A stretch of DNA of 12,349 nucleotides from Flavobacteriales bacterium UBA2426 (GTDB lineage Bacteria > Bacteroidota > Bacteroidia > Flavobacteriales_F > PHOS-HE28). Every line of letters starts with the position of its first letter. Within the stretch, counting starts at the first letter, position 1. Below, one piece after another: positions 1-7,161 of the stretch. The stretch lies in contig DDRC01000042.1 of the NCBI GenBank assembly GCA_002342985.1, positions 547 through 12,895 of the forward strand, given 5' to 3'. The notes under the pieces were generated by a model. That model saw only the letters and a program-made list of their open reading frames with translations, did not search any database and was not told where the DNA came from. A program made the translations under genes and the position numbers.

Positions 1-1360
1 AGAGCAGGAGCATCTTCGCCTTGTCGAGGCGCCCGCCGCTCTTGAGCTTGAAGAGCTGTTCACGGATATGGTCCAAGGGGACGGCGCCGTACATGCTGTA
101 CCGCTGGAGCGGATAGCTGTGCAGGTAGACGGGGTAGGCCCCGCTGAGCACCATGCCGTAGTGGTGGCTCTTGTGGCAGTCGCGGTCGATGAGCACGATG
201 TCGCCGGGCTCCACCAGCGCCTGCACCACGATCTTGTTGGTGGTGCTGGTGCCATTGGTTGCGAAGTAGGTGCGCTGAGCCCCGAAAGCGCGGGCGGCAA
301 GCTCCTGGGCCCTCTTCAGCGGACCGGTGGGCTGCAGCAGCGAATCGAGTCCACCGGTGGTGGCGCTGGTCTCAGCGAGGAAGAGGTTGCGGCCGTAGAA
401 TTCGCCGAAATCCTGTATCCAGCGGCTCTTGAACACGCTGTTGCCCCGGCTGATGGGCATGGCGTGGAAGACACCCATGGGGCGGCGGCTGTAGTCCTTC
501 AGTGCGGTGAAGAAGGGCGCATCGAACTTCTCCTGGATGCCGCGCAGCAGCGTGAGGTGCAGCTCAGTGAGGTCCTCGGTTCGGTAGAAGATGCGCCGGA
601 AAGCGGAGAGGGTGTCGTCCTCCAGGCCGTCCACAGGGGTGTCGGTGACGAAATAGCGGTCGACCTCCGGACGGAACCAGCGGCAGATGCGGCCCAGGAA
701 AGGGCCCATGCGAGCCCGACCGATCGCGCCGGGATCGAGCCGGTCGATGGCCCGGGTGAACTCGCGCAGGATGCCCTTGTGATTGGCACTGGCGAAGGGC
801 ACACCGAAGCGGACCACCACCGCCTGGATGTTATGGTTGAACAGCAGGGCGATGAGCGCGTCCTGAACCGTGCGCACCATCACCGCATCGTACACGAAGG
901 CATCACCTCTGTCGCGCACCTGCTTCAAGCGCTCCCGCAGCACCGCTTCCTCCGTGTCGTCGAGGTCGTCGACGAACAGCACCTCGAAGTAATTGGAGCG
1001 CGGCTTCTCCCCCTCCGCATCAAGCAGCTCGCTCCGGCCCGAGAGCGGGTCCAGCATGGCCGCCGAATCGCTGCGGAAAGCGCCGCTGCTGAGCATGCGC
1101 ACGATGTGGTTCACGGCCAGGTGAAGGCCATGGTACTCCCTGCTCCGAAGCATTCCCTGCAACTGGCGCACGGTATCGCGGCCCGGAAAGGCCCAGTAGA
1201 GCTCGATGGTGTGCAGGTCCCTCAGGGTCGCCTCCACTTCCTGAGCTCCGCCGCGGCCTTCATCGAGGTCCATGACGGCGAGCTTCAGCTGGTCCCAGGT
1301 ATGCGACCGGAGGCGCGCGGCGTTGTAGTGCTGGCGGAGCTGGAGGGCGGTTTCGGACAT
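1..1360 (-). CDS. Orn/Lys/Arg-type PLP decarboxylase, N-terminal part (3' end beyond window)
   Basis: The minus-strand frame is open from ATG at 1360 to the left edge, giving 453 residues without a stop. Residues ~1-115 are a helical N-terminal segment. Residues ~120-210 look like the receiver-like wing domain of this family. From ~285 the PLP-binding fold type I domain begins. Recognisable motifs are ATNGTSTTNK (367-376) and IDRDCHKSHH (391-400), whose His396 is at the position that stacks on the PLP ring in bacterial Lys/Orn/Arg decarboxylases. The Schiff-base lysine would lie beyond the edge. Family enzymes decarboxylate a basic amino acid to cadaverine, putrescine or agmatine. The substrate cannot be chosen here, and related Bacteroidota proteins are often annotated only as PLP-dependent enzymes. 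It is the last visible gene of a minus-strand run, 85 bp after the VOC gene. Confidence 0.85.
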   Translation of the reverse strand, partial: MSETALQLRQHYNAARLRSHTWDQLKLAVMDLDEGRGGAQEVEATLRDLHTIELYWAFPGRDTVRQLQGMLRSREYHGLHLAVNHIVRMLSSGAFRSDSAAMLDPLSGRSELLDAEGEKPRSNYFEVLFVDDLDDTEEAVLRERLKQVRDRGDAFVYDAVMVRTVQDALIALLFNHNIQAVVVRFGVPFASANHKGILREFTRAIDRLDPGAIGRARMGPFLGRICRWFRPEVDRYFVTDTPVDGLEDDTLSAFRRIFYRTEDLTELHLTLLRGIQEKFDAPFFTALKDYSRRPMGVFHAMPISRGNSVFKSRWIQDFGEFYGRNLFLAETSATTGGLDSLLQPTGPLKRAQELAARAFGAQRTYFATNGTSTTNKIVVQALVEPGDIVLIDRDCHKSHHYGMVLSGAYPVYLHSYPLQRYSMYGAVPLDHIREQLFKLKSGGRLDKAKMLLL

Positions 1361-1388
1361 GGGGATCGGAAGGGGTAAGCCCGAGTGG

Positions 1389-1396
1389 GAAAGATA
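1389..1396 (-). promoter_or_regulatory. Candidate Bacteroidota -7 element before the decarboxylase gene
   Basis: On the minus strand this reads TATCTTTC, matching the Bacteroidota consensus TAnnTTTG at all fixed positions except the last. It ends 29 bp before the decarboxylase ATG. No TTG-like -33 box stands out about 19 bp further upstream, so this is a weak candidate only. The gene could instead be read through from the VOC gene. Confidence 0.25.
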
Positions 1397-1445
1397 GCCA
1401 GGCCCTCGATCCGCCACTCCTGATCCTGGCAGCCTCCGGGATGGC

Positions 1446-1898
1446 TCAGCGCCGCTTGGCACCGGCCTTCCGTGGCGCGGCCTTCCGCGAGGCCGGCTTG
1501 GTCGTCGCCTTGGCTTTCGACGGGCCGGGAGCGCCTTGGTGGAGCGCCACGCGGTTGCCCTCGCTGTCGATGAACAGCGCGAACCAGCCCGCGGCCTCGC
1601 TGACCAGCGATTTCGGCATGATCACCCGCCCCCCGGCGAGGTCCACGCGCCCCAGGATGCCATCGAGGTCATTCCCCGCGTTCAGGTAGACCAGTGTGCC
1701 GGTGTCGCTGGGCACGCAGCCCGGCCCGTAGATGAGCGCACCGCCGATGCCCTTGTCGACCGGGAAGTAGGCCATGGCGAACTCCCCGTTCACGGCCACC
1801 TCCATCTCCATGCTGTAGATGGTGCCATAGAAGCGCGCGGCGCGGTGGATGTCGTACACGGGTATCTCGAACCAGCTGATGAAATCCTTCAGCTTCAT
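1446..1898 (-). CDS. VOC-fold (glyoxalase/dioxygenase superfamily) protein with basic C-terminal tail
   Basis: The protein has 150 residues from the chosen start MKLKDFISWFEIPV. It shows the two-module beta-alpha-beta-beta-beta pattern of the vicinal oxygen chelate fold. The first module contains FEIPVYDIHRAARFYGTIY; the second runs from GTLVYLNAG to AGWFALFIDSEGNRVALHQ. It most resembles the small proteins annotated as predicted enzymes related to lactoylglutathione lyase. The reaction is unknown. The last ~24 residues are rich in Lys, Arg, Ala and Pro (KPASRKAAPRKAGAKRR), an unusual disordered basic tail for this fold that could bind nucleic acid or other anionic surfaces (inference). An in-frame ATG at 1925 would add nine residues and lie 2 bp from the upstream stop. 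The later ATG at 1898 is preferred because the fold begins right after it. It is likely cotranscribed with the amidohydrolase gene. Confidence 0.85.
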   Translation of the reverse strand: MKLKDFISWFEIPVYDIHRAARFYGTIYSMEMEVAVNGEFAMAYFPVDKGIGGALIYGPGCVPSDTGTLVYLNAGNDLDGILGRVDLAGGRVIMPKSLVSEAAGWFALFIDSEGNRVALHQGAPGPSKAKATTKPASRKAAPRKAGAKRR

Positions 1899-1927
1899 AT
1901 GATGGCGTCCGGCTAGGCTTCCCATGG

Positions 1928-2881
1928 CTATTCGGTTGGTTCGCTGGGTGGTCGCAACGATGTGACTACATGCTTGGGCGGCTCGTGCGGCATGCGCGTC
2001 TCATCCTTCACCTCCAGCTCTGTGAGCTCCTGCACACGTGCCGGCTTGATCAACGGCCCCAGGCCCTCCAGTGCGGGGTGCTTGGCCCCTGGTGCATAGA
2101 TGCCGAAATCGACCGGCCTGTCGCGGAAGCTCTTCAGCGGCTGGCCCAGCCGGAGGACGCCCAGCTCACGGCTGCGGCGCACCTTCTCCAGATTGATCTC
2201 GATGGGGATGAACTCCTCATTGGTATCGGCCTGATAGATGATGCGCCCCTCGGGCCCGCACACGATGCTGCGGCCGCTCCCGCCGGCGTCGAGGCCATTG
2301 ATGTCGAAGAAGTAGCACTGGTTGGTGGCTGCGCTGGCGCGCGCGATGCTCAATTCGATCTCGCGGTCGATGGTGCCGGTGAGCGTGGGGTGCAGGATCA
2401 CCTCGGCCCCCATGACGGCCAGGGTACGGGTGGTCTCAGGGAACCACATGTCGTAGCAGATGCTCACGCCGAAGCGGCCCACGTCGGGGATATCGAAGAC
2501 GCAGAACTCGCTGCCCCCGGTTACGCCCACCTCGTAGGGGTAGAAGGGGAACATCTTCCGGTACCGCGTCACAACGCTGCCCTCGGGGTCGATCACGCTG
2601 GCGGTGTTGTACACCTTGCCTTCCTTCTTCTCGAAGACGCTGCCCGGAAGGAGCCAGATGCCGTGCTTGGCAGCCAGCGCGCACATCTCCTGCTCGAATT
2701 CGCCGGGCACCGGCTGGGCGTGCTGGATGTGCGGGCCGTACGCGCACAGTTCGCTGAACAGCACCATGTCCACCCATGGATAGATGGCCATGAGCAGCTC
2801 CAGCTTGGTCTTCATCGCCTCCACATTGGGGTAGGCGGCGCTGGTGCGCATCTGGATGCCGGCGATCGAGAAAGGCTTCAT
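1928..2881 (-). CDS. Carbon-nitrogen hydrolase (nitrilase superfamily amidase)
   Basis: The protein has 317 residues, a normal length for the superfamily. The catalytic Glu-Lys-Cys set is visible: Glu44 in LFSELCAYG, Lys109 in YRKMFPF and Cys142 in SICYDMWFPE. A second conserved-type Glu lies at 117. Enzymes of this family hydrolyse amides, carbamoyl amides or nitriles through a Cys thioester or thioimidate in the cytoplasm. The substrate cannot be assigned. Beside a GABA-type aminotransferase and a basic amino acid decarboxylase, candidates include N-carbamoylputrescine, 5-aminovaleramide or omega-amides (inference). An upstream in-frame ATG at 2938 adds 19 residues, but that stretch is translated from the inverted-repeat element, so the start at 2881 (MKPFSIAGIQMR, the usual beta-strand beginning) is chosen. 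The ~45 C-terminal residues after LKPARVQEL-like sequence are polar and probably outside the core fold. Confidence 0.9.
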   Translation of the reverse strand: MKPFSIAGIQMRTSAAYPNVEAMKTKLELLMAIYPWVDMVLFSELCAYGPHIQHAQPVPGEFEQEMCALAAKHGIWLLPGSVFEKKEGKVYNTASVIDPEGSVVTRYRKMFPFYPYEVGVTGGSEFCVFDIPDVGRFGVSICYDMWFPETTRTLAVMGAEVILHPTLTGTIDREIELSIARASAATNQCYFFDINGLDAGGSGRSIVCGPEGRIIYQADTNEEFIPIEINLEKVRRSRELGVLRLGQPLKSFRDRPVDFGIYAPGAKHPALEGLGPLIKPARVQELTELEVKDETRMPHEPPKHVVTSLRPPSEPTE

Positions 2882-2890
2882 GGGGAATGC

Positions 2891-3012
2891 TTCACCACAG
2901 AGGCACCGAGCGCACAGAGGAAATGCGCGGTCGCGCATCGCTCTGGCTCATCAACCTCATCGTAGCGTTCATCAGGTGGGTTTCTCCGTGTCCTCCGTGC
3001 CTCTATGTTGAA
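2891..3012. repeat. Intergenic inverted-repeat element with CACAGAGG-type arms
   Basis: The left arm (2891-2923) and the reverse complement of the right arm (2981-3012) match in 26 of 33 aligned columns, with six mismatches and one gap; both start TTCA and share AGAGGCAC. Each arm has an internal 8-9 bp periodicity, with CACAGAGG at 2896 and again at 2913. Inside the 57-bp spacer is a perfect 7-bp palindrome (ATGCGCG 2923-2929, CGCGCAT 2932-2938). The element exactly fills the space between the aminotransferase stop (3013) and the amidohydrolase start. From memory, arms of this kind resemble a dispersed intergenic repeat seen in many environmental bacterial genomes. The whole could fold as a large RNA hairpin and attenuate or end the aminotransferase transcript. 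Confidence 0.75.
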
Positions 3013-4323
3013 CTAGCCACAGATCCTCTCCAGTTCCTCCTCCATGATGTCCAGCCCCTTGTTCAGAAGCTCATCGCTGATCACCAGGGGGCTCAGCACG
3101 CGGATGACGTTCTTGTCGGTTCCGGCGGTGATCACCACCAGGTCACGCTTGGCACAGGCGTTCATCAGCTTCGTGCAGGTGTCGGCATCGGGGCGCATGG
3201 GGTCGCGCTTCACGTTGAACTCCATGGCCATCATGGCGCCCAGGCCGCGCACATCGCCGATGCAGTCGTGCTTGGCCTTCATCCTCTCGAAGCGCTGGCG
3301 GATCACTTCGCCCACATGGCGCCCCTTGGCGTTGATGTCGATCTCCTCCATGTACTTCAGCGTGGCCAGGGCCGCGGCGCAACTCACCGGGTTGCCGATG
3401 TAGGTGCCGCCGATGCTGCTGGGGCCGGCCTTGTCCATGATCTCGGCCCTGCCCATCACGCAGCCGATGGGCATGCCGCTGCCCAGGCTCTTTGCCCAGG
3501 TGCTGAGGTCGGGAATCACCCCGAAGTGCTCAAAGGCCGACCAGGCGCCCGTGCGGCCGAAGCCCGCCTGCACCTCGTCGAAGATCAGCAGGATGCCGTG
3601 CTTGTCGCACCACTTGCGCAAGCCCTCCACATAGGCCTTCGGCGCCACGTTGAAGCCGCCCTCGCCCTGCACCAGCTCGATGATCACGCAGGCCAGTTGC
3701 TTCGGATCCACGGTATTGTGCGACAGCTCCTCCAAGCGGTGCAGCTCGGCCTGCACGAATTCCGCTTCGCTGCGCCCAGCGCCGTACCGGAAGAGGTTCG
3801 GGTACTGCGTGCGGTACACTTCCGGGGCGAAGGGTCCGCAATCAGGCTTGTAGCCCACCTTGCTGGTGAGCGTCATGGCCATCATGGTGCGGCCATGGAA
3901 GGCGTCGGTGAAGCAGAGCACACCCTGACGCCTGGTCGCCTGGCGTGCGATCTTGATGGCGTTCTCCACCGCCTCGGCACCGGTGTTCACGAGCATGGTC
4001 TTGGTGGGGCCACCGTGCGGCAAGAGGGCGTTGAGCTTCTCGCACAGGGCGATGTAGGGCTCGTAGCTGGCCACATTGAAGCTCACGTGCAGGAACCTCT
4101 CGGCCTGCTCCTGGATGGCCTTCACCACGGGCGGGGGGCAGTGCCCGGCATTCACCACGCCGATCCCTCCGGCGAAGTCGATGAGCTCGCGGCCATCGAG
4201 GTCGGTGATGGTGGCGCCGCTGGCCTTGGCAGCGGTGGCGAAGTTGAACATACCCACGCCGTTGGGCACGGCGGCCTTGCGGCGGGCGATGAGTTCCTGG
4301 CTCTTGGTGACTTGCTCCGTCAT
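3013..4323 (-). CDS. gabT: Class III PLP aminotransferase, 4-aminobutyrate/5-aminovalerate type
   Basis: The protein has 436 residues and follows the GabT pattern throughout. It has DFAGGIGVVNAGH (49-61), the phosphate-binding TGAEAVENA (114-122), FHGRT (142-146), QGEGGF (219-224), FDEVQAGFGRTG (248-259) with the PLP-ring Asp249, the Schiff-base Lys278 in TWAKSLGSGMP, and GGTYIGNP (305-312). By alignment to E. coli GabT, Ile54, Arg145 and Glu221 match its substrate-site residues Ile50, Arg141 and Glu211. Such enzymes move the amino group of GABA or 5-aminovalerate to 2-oxoglutarate in the cytoplasm, giving the semialdehyde. An oddity is Leu217 where relatives usually have Pro (ELVQGEGG). An in-frame ATG at 4371 would add 16 residues; 4323 fits the family start better. 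No succinate-semialdehyde dehydrogenase is in the window. Related ornithine or acetylornithine specificity is less likely but not excluded. Confidence 0.88.
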   Translation of the reverse strand: MTEQVTKSQELIARRKAAVPNGVGMFNFATAAKASGATITDLDGRELIDFAGGIGVVNAGHCPPPVVKAIQEQAERFLHVSFNVASYEPYIALCEKLNALLPHGGPTKTMLVNTGAEAVENAIKIARQATRRQGVLCFTDAFHGRTMMAMTLTSKVGYKPDCGPFAPEVYRTQYPNLFRYGAGRSEAEFVQAELHRLEELSHNTVDPKQLACVIIELVQGEGGFNVAPKAYVEGLRKWCDKHGILLIFDEVQAGFGRTGAWSAFEHFGVIPDLSTWAKSLGSGMPIGCVMGRAEIMDKAGPSSIGGTYIGNPVSCAAALATLKYMEEIDINAKGRHVGEVIRQRFERMKAKHDCIGDVRGLGAMMAMEFNVKRDPMRPDADTCTKLMNACAKRDLVVITAGTDKNVIRVLSPLVISDELLNKGLDIMEEELERICG

Positions 4324-4428
4324 CTTGGGTGCGAAGTTGAGCAATGCATCAGCCGCAGCGGAGTACGGCATGCAGAGAATGCCAACAACGGCCGGCTTGC
4401 CGTGGGAGGGGGCGGAATACTCTGAGGC
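4324..4428. other. Intergenic gap between secreted-protein and aminotransferase genes
   Basis: This is a 105-bp gap between two minus-strand genes. Apart from the short stem-loop at 4388-4403 and a possible 16-residue N-terminal extension of the aminotransferase (to 4371), nothing is evident. No TAnnTTTG-like element was found before the aminotransferase start. Confidence 0.5.
4388..4403 (-). terminator. Weak stem-loop after the secreted-protein gene
   Basis: A 5-bp perfect stem (ACGGC / GCCGT) with a 6-nt loop lies 26 bp after the stop of the secreted lamin-tail protein. On the minus strand it is followed by TGTTGG rather than a clean T run. It could be a weak terminator between that gene and the aminotransferase gene, but the stem is short and common by chance at this GC content. 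Confidence 0.25.
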
Positions 4429-7059
4429 TCAGTCCAACGGATGGGCCAGGGTCACGGTCTTCCGGTAGGTCTCCACGTTGCCATCAAGGTCGAAGGCCTC
4501 CAGCACCACCACGTAAGGGCCCATCCTGGCCTTGCTGCCGCCCTCCATGAGCCCGTCCCAGCTGAGTGCCCCTTCCGTGCCGAGCAGCTGGCTGTCCATC
4601 AGCCGTCGCGTTTCGCGGCCAGCGATGTCATAGACGATGATGGTTCCCACGAAACCCGGCCGATCGAAGCGATAGGCGATGGTGAGGAGGTCCTGGAAGC
4701 CGTCCTGATCGGGGCTGAAGATGCCCGGCTCGATCGTCAGCTCGCCGCTGGCCTCGGGCGCCTCGCTGTACTGGGAGTTGCGGAAGCCCGGAGTGGCGCC
4801 CCCGGACACATCTGATGCGGTGTGCCAGTTGGTGGGATCGTCCGTTCCGCGGTCGGGGTCGACCCGCTCCAGGCTGTAGCCCTCCGGCTTGTTCACCAGG
4901 CCGAAGTGCAGGTCGTCATCGTACCGGAAAAGGTCGATCACCGCATTGGCCGCATCGAGCAGCACCACCGTCCCGCTGCCGTTGTTGTAGCTCGGCAGGC
5001 TCATCTGGAGGAAGCGGTCCGTGCGGCCCTGCGGATACCGGGCGGCGATATCCGCCGTGCTGGTGGCGAGCAGGATGTACTCGTTGGGCATCAGCAGCAG
5101 CGCATCGGGGGTGATCGTGCGCAGGTTCGCGATGGCCCCGTTGGTCTCGTTGGCAAGCTGCATCCCTTGAAGGCTCAGGGTCTTGGCCGAGCGGTTGTAG
5201 ATCTCCACGAAATCGCTGCCGGTGGCGAAGGGGTCGTAGAGCACCTCGTTGATCACAATGTCGCCGGCCACCACCGGTTCAGGCCGCGAAAAGGCGGCTG
5301 CATTGCCCGCGCCGATGGCATTCCCGGGGCAATCCGTGGCGCCTGAGACCGTGACCGTGTAGAGCACGCCAACGACGATGGGAGCGGACAGGGTGAGGCG
5401 CACCCGGTCAACCGTGCCCGGCACGATGGCCGCTGTGGTCACCGCAATGCCGGGACTGATGGCATAGGATGCCGCCACGAGGCTGGCAGCATCCATGGCT
5501 TCGCTGAAGATGAGCTCCACGGTCACACTGTCAACCACGAGCACGGCCACGATCGATGGGGGCATGGCATCCGGCGTGGGGTCGAGGACGGAATTCGCCT
5601 CACCCGGCGTTCCGCCCACCGGGGCATTGCTCCCAGTCCAGTTGCTTGCGCCGCTGCAAGGCGTGAAGGGATTGACCTGCTCCAAGGTCCAGCCGCCCTC
5701 CTGCTTCACGGCATCCTGGTACCAGCCCAGGGAATACGCCACCGCATCGATAAGGACATCCCCCGGTGCGGCGAGGGCGAGGTTGTCTGCATCGTTGTTC
5801 AAGGAAGGCAGGCTGGCCACCCCGATGCGGTTGGCCACGGTGGCGAAGAGGGCGCTGTTCGCGTTGCTGGTGATGAGCACGTGGCCACCCGGACCCAGCG
5901 CGTAGGACGGCAGCGTGGCGGAGCTGCTTCCGTCGCTGAGCTTCCAGCCGGCAAGGTCGAAGGTCTTGTCTGCCGTGGCATTGAACAGCTCCACGAATTC
6001 CGCCTCGGGCAGCCCCACCGCGGGCGTGGGATCGGCCATGATCTCGTTGATGACCACATCGCGGTACAGCGGTGCGTCGGGCACCACCCAGGTGAAGGGG
6101 AACGGCCCGGTGGCTGCGATGGGATTGCCCGCAAGGTCCTCCACGCCGGTCACGGTGAGCGCGTGCTGCACGTTGGCCGCCAACGGATCCGTGAGCGTCA
6201 GATGCACCAGCGCCGCATTGGCCCCGTCCAGCTGCGCAGCGGCAATCGCGATGGGCGGCGCGATTGCATAGTGGGCTGCATCACCCGCGGTGACCGGGTC
6301 AAGCGGCTCATTGAAGAGCACGTCCACCGCCGAGGCTGAAACGGCTTGCACGGTCACCACCTCCGGCGCGGCGAGGTCCACCGGGATGCCGCCCACGGCG
6401 AAGTCGTCGAAGAAGTGGTTGTTCACCGGACCGGCTGCGGAGCTCTGCACTACCAGCACGCCGAAGGCGATGCTCGAGGCCACCGCCCCATCGTTCACCG
6501 GCCCCACGGAGGCGAAGCTGCCTGTGTTGCCGTCGTCGTAGGCGAGGATCCAGTCGTTGGCGGCCGTTCGCTCCACGCGGATGCGCAACGGGTTGCTGCT
6601 GCTGCTGTTCACGATGCCATCAGGGCTCGCGAGCACCGATGCATTCGCGCCACCCACGCGCTTGAAGAGCTCCACACGGTCGGCGGTGCCGCCGATCCGC
6701 ACGAACCATCCGTTCTGCGCGGCGGTGAGCACGGCCTCATCGCTGATGAGGTACACGTCCGCATAGTTGGCGCCGCTGGTGGCGAACCGCAGGTCCATGA
6801 ACCACTCCCACCGGGCATCTGCGGCCAACGTGCTGGGCGTGCTGAGGGCATACGTGGCGGCCCCCGTGCTGTTGCTGCGCAGCATGCGGTCGCCGCTCAC
6901 GTCGGCTACCGTGAAGAGCGCGGCATCGCCGGCCCAGGCCGGGGCGGCGGTGAAATCGCCGTCCTCGAAATCGTCGTTCACCTGGGCGGGGAGCGCCGCA
7001 GGCACCAGCGCTGGAAGCAAGGCCACCAGCAGGCGGAAGCGGAAAGGGATCACAGGCAT
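4429..7059 (-). CDS. Secreted multidomain protein: two lamin-tail domains, two SbsA-type Ig-like domains, FlgD-like C-terminus
   Basis: The protein has 876 residues. Residues 1-25 form a signal peptide (basic start, leucine/alanine-rich core, cut near LPA|Q). Residues ~27-225 look like a beta-sandwich (laminin-G/concanavalin-like) beginning NDDFEDGDF and ending FFDDFAVGG. Ig-like modules of the SbsA/Big_5 type lie at ~230-325 (LFNEPLDPVTAGDAAHYAI, GVEDLAGNPI) and ~498-590 (IFSEAMDAASLVAASYAI, ATDCPGN). Lamin-tail domains lie at ~334-465 (VVINEIMADPTP, EFVELFN, LAGWKLSD) and ~600-735 (IVINEVLYDP, DFVEIYN). The C-terminal ~95 residues (FSPDQDGFQD, TIIVYDIAGRE, SWDG) resemble the FlgD-like module of Bacteroidota secreted proteins. 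A role in cell-surface adhesion or matrix is plausible; the ligand is unknown. Type IX export is likely but no canonical sorting-signal ending is seen (it ends TVTLAHPLD). The frame stays open upstream to 8196, antisense to asd, but the signal peptide fixes the start. Confidence 0.9.
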   Translation of the reverse strand: MPVIPFRFRLLVALLPALVPAALPAQVNDDFEDGDFTAAPAWAGDAALFTVADVSGDRMLRSNSTGAATYALSTPSTLAADARWEWFMDLRFATSGANYADVYLISDEAVLTAAQNGWFVRIGGTADRVELFKRVGGANASVLASPDGIVNSSSSNPLRIRVERTAANDWILAYDDGNTGSFASVGPVNDGAVASSIAFGVLVVQSSAAGPVNNHFFDDFAVGGIPVDLAAPEVVTVQAVSASAVDVLFNEPLDPVTAGDAAHYAIAPPIAIAAAQLDGANAALVHLTLTDPLAANVQHALTVTGVEDLAGNPIAATGPFPFTWVVPDAPLYRDVVINEIMADPTPAVGLPEAEFVELFNATADKTFDLAGWKLSDGSSSATLPSYALGPGGHVLITSNANSALFATVANRIGVASLPSLNNDADNLALAAPGDVLIDAVAYSLGWYQDAVKQEGGWTLEQVNPFTPCSGASNWTGSNAPVGGTPGEANSVLDPTPDAMPPSIVAVLVVDSVTVELIFSEAMDAASLVAASYAISPGIAVTTAAIVPGTVDRVRLTLSAPIVVGVLYTVTVSGATDCPGNAIGAGNAAAFSRPEPVVAGDIVINEVLYDPFATGSDFVEIYNRSAKTLSLQGMQLANETNGAIANLRTITPDALLLMPNEYILLATSTADIAARYPQGRTDRFLQMSLPSYNNGSGTVVLLDAANAVIDLFRYDDDLHFGLVNKPEGYSLERVDPDRGTDDPTNWHTASDVSGGATPGFRNSQYSEAPEASGELTIEPGIFSPDQDGFQDLLTIAYRFDRPGFVGTIIVYDIAGRETRRLMDSQLLGTEGALSWDGLMEGGSKARMGPYVVVLEAFDLDGNVETYRKTVTLAHPLD

Positions 7060-7070
7060 GGCAGCGGCGG

Positions 7071-7078
7071 AAAAGGTA
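7071..7078 (-). promoter_or_regulatory. Candidate -7 element for the secreted-protein gene
   Basis: On the minus strand this reads TACCTTTT, matching TAnnTTTG except at the last base. It ends only 11 bp before the ATG at 7059, which would give a very short leader. No matching -33 box is obvious. Low confidence. Confidence 0.22.
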
Positions 7079-7100
7079 GTGCTTCCGCCTGCCGCGCCGG

Positions 7101-7128
7101 TATGTGCGGCGACGGCACGCCGCACGTA
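7101..7128. promoter_or_regulatory. Inverted repeat in the divergent promoter region (possible operator or hairpin)
   Basis: GTGCGGCG (7104-7111) and CGCCGCAC (7118-7125) are perfect reverse complements around a 6-nt loop. After one T/G mismatch pair (7103/7126) the symmetry continues for two more pairs, giving an 11-bp arm with one mismatch. It lies between two divergently transcribed genes and overlaps the region just upstream of the candidate asd -7 element, where a regulator could control both directions. The symmetry is directly visible; the regulatory role is inferred. Confidence 0.45.
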
Positions 7129-7134
7129 CTTTCG
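7127..7134 (+). promoter_or_regulatory. Candidate Bacteroidota -7 element for asd
   Basis: TACTTTCG differs from the TAnnTTTG consensus at one base and ends 27 bp before the asd ATG at 7162, a suitable distance for a short leader. The -33 position is occupied by the inverted repeat and shows no TTG box. Confidence 0.35.
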
Positions 7135-7161
7135 ACCGCTCTGAAACGTTCTGGGACCAAC

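Noticed and set aside
68..1378. 436-codon plus-strand open frame
   Set aside because: It is antisense to the decarboxylase, which has strong family motifs; the plus-strand translation has shadow composition.
2882..2938. N-terminal extension of the amidohydrolase (19 residues)
   Set aside because: It is translated from the intergenic inverted repeat and lies before the usual first beta strand of the family.
2887..4425. 512-codon plus-strand open frame
   Set aside because: It is antisense to the aminotransferase and rich in His, Ala, Gly and Val, as expected from a complementary frame.
6592..6610. Short TGC/GCT trinucleotide run in the secreted-protein gene (Ser-rich stretch) as a slippage site
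   Set aside because: Only about four units, and a triplet change would not shift the frame.
6346..7161. Long open frame continuing upstream of asd (would make a 605-residue protein)
   Set aside because: It is antisense to the secreted-protein gene and has His/Arg/Gly-rich shadow composition; asd has a standard start at 7162.
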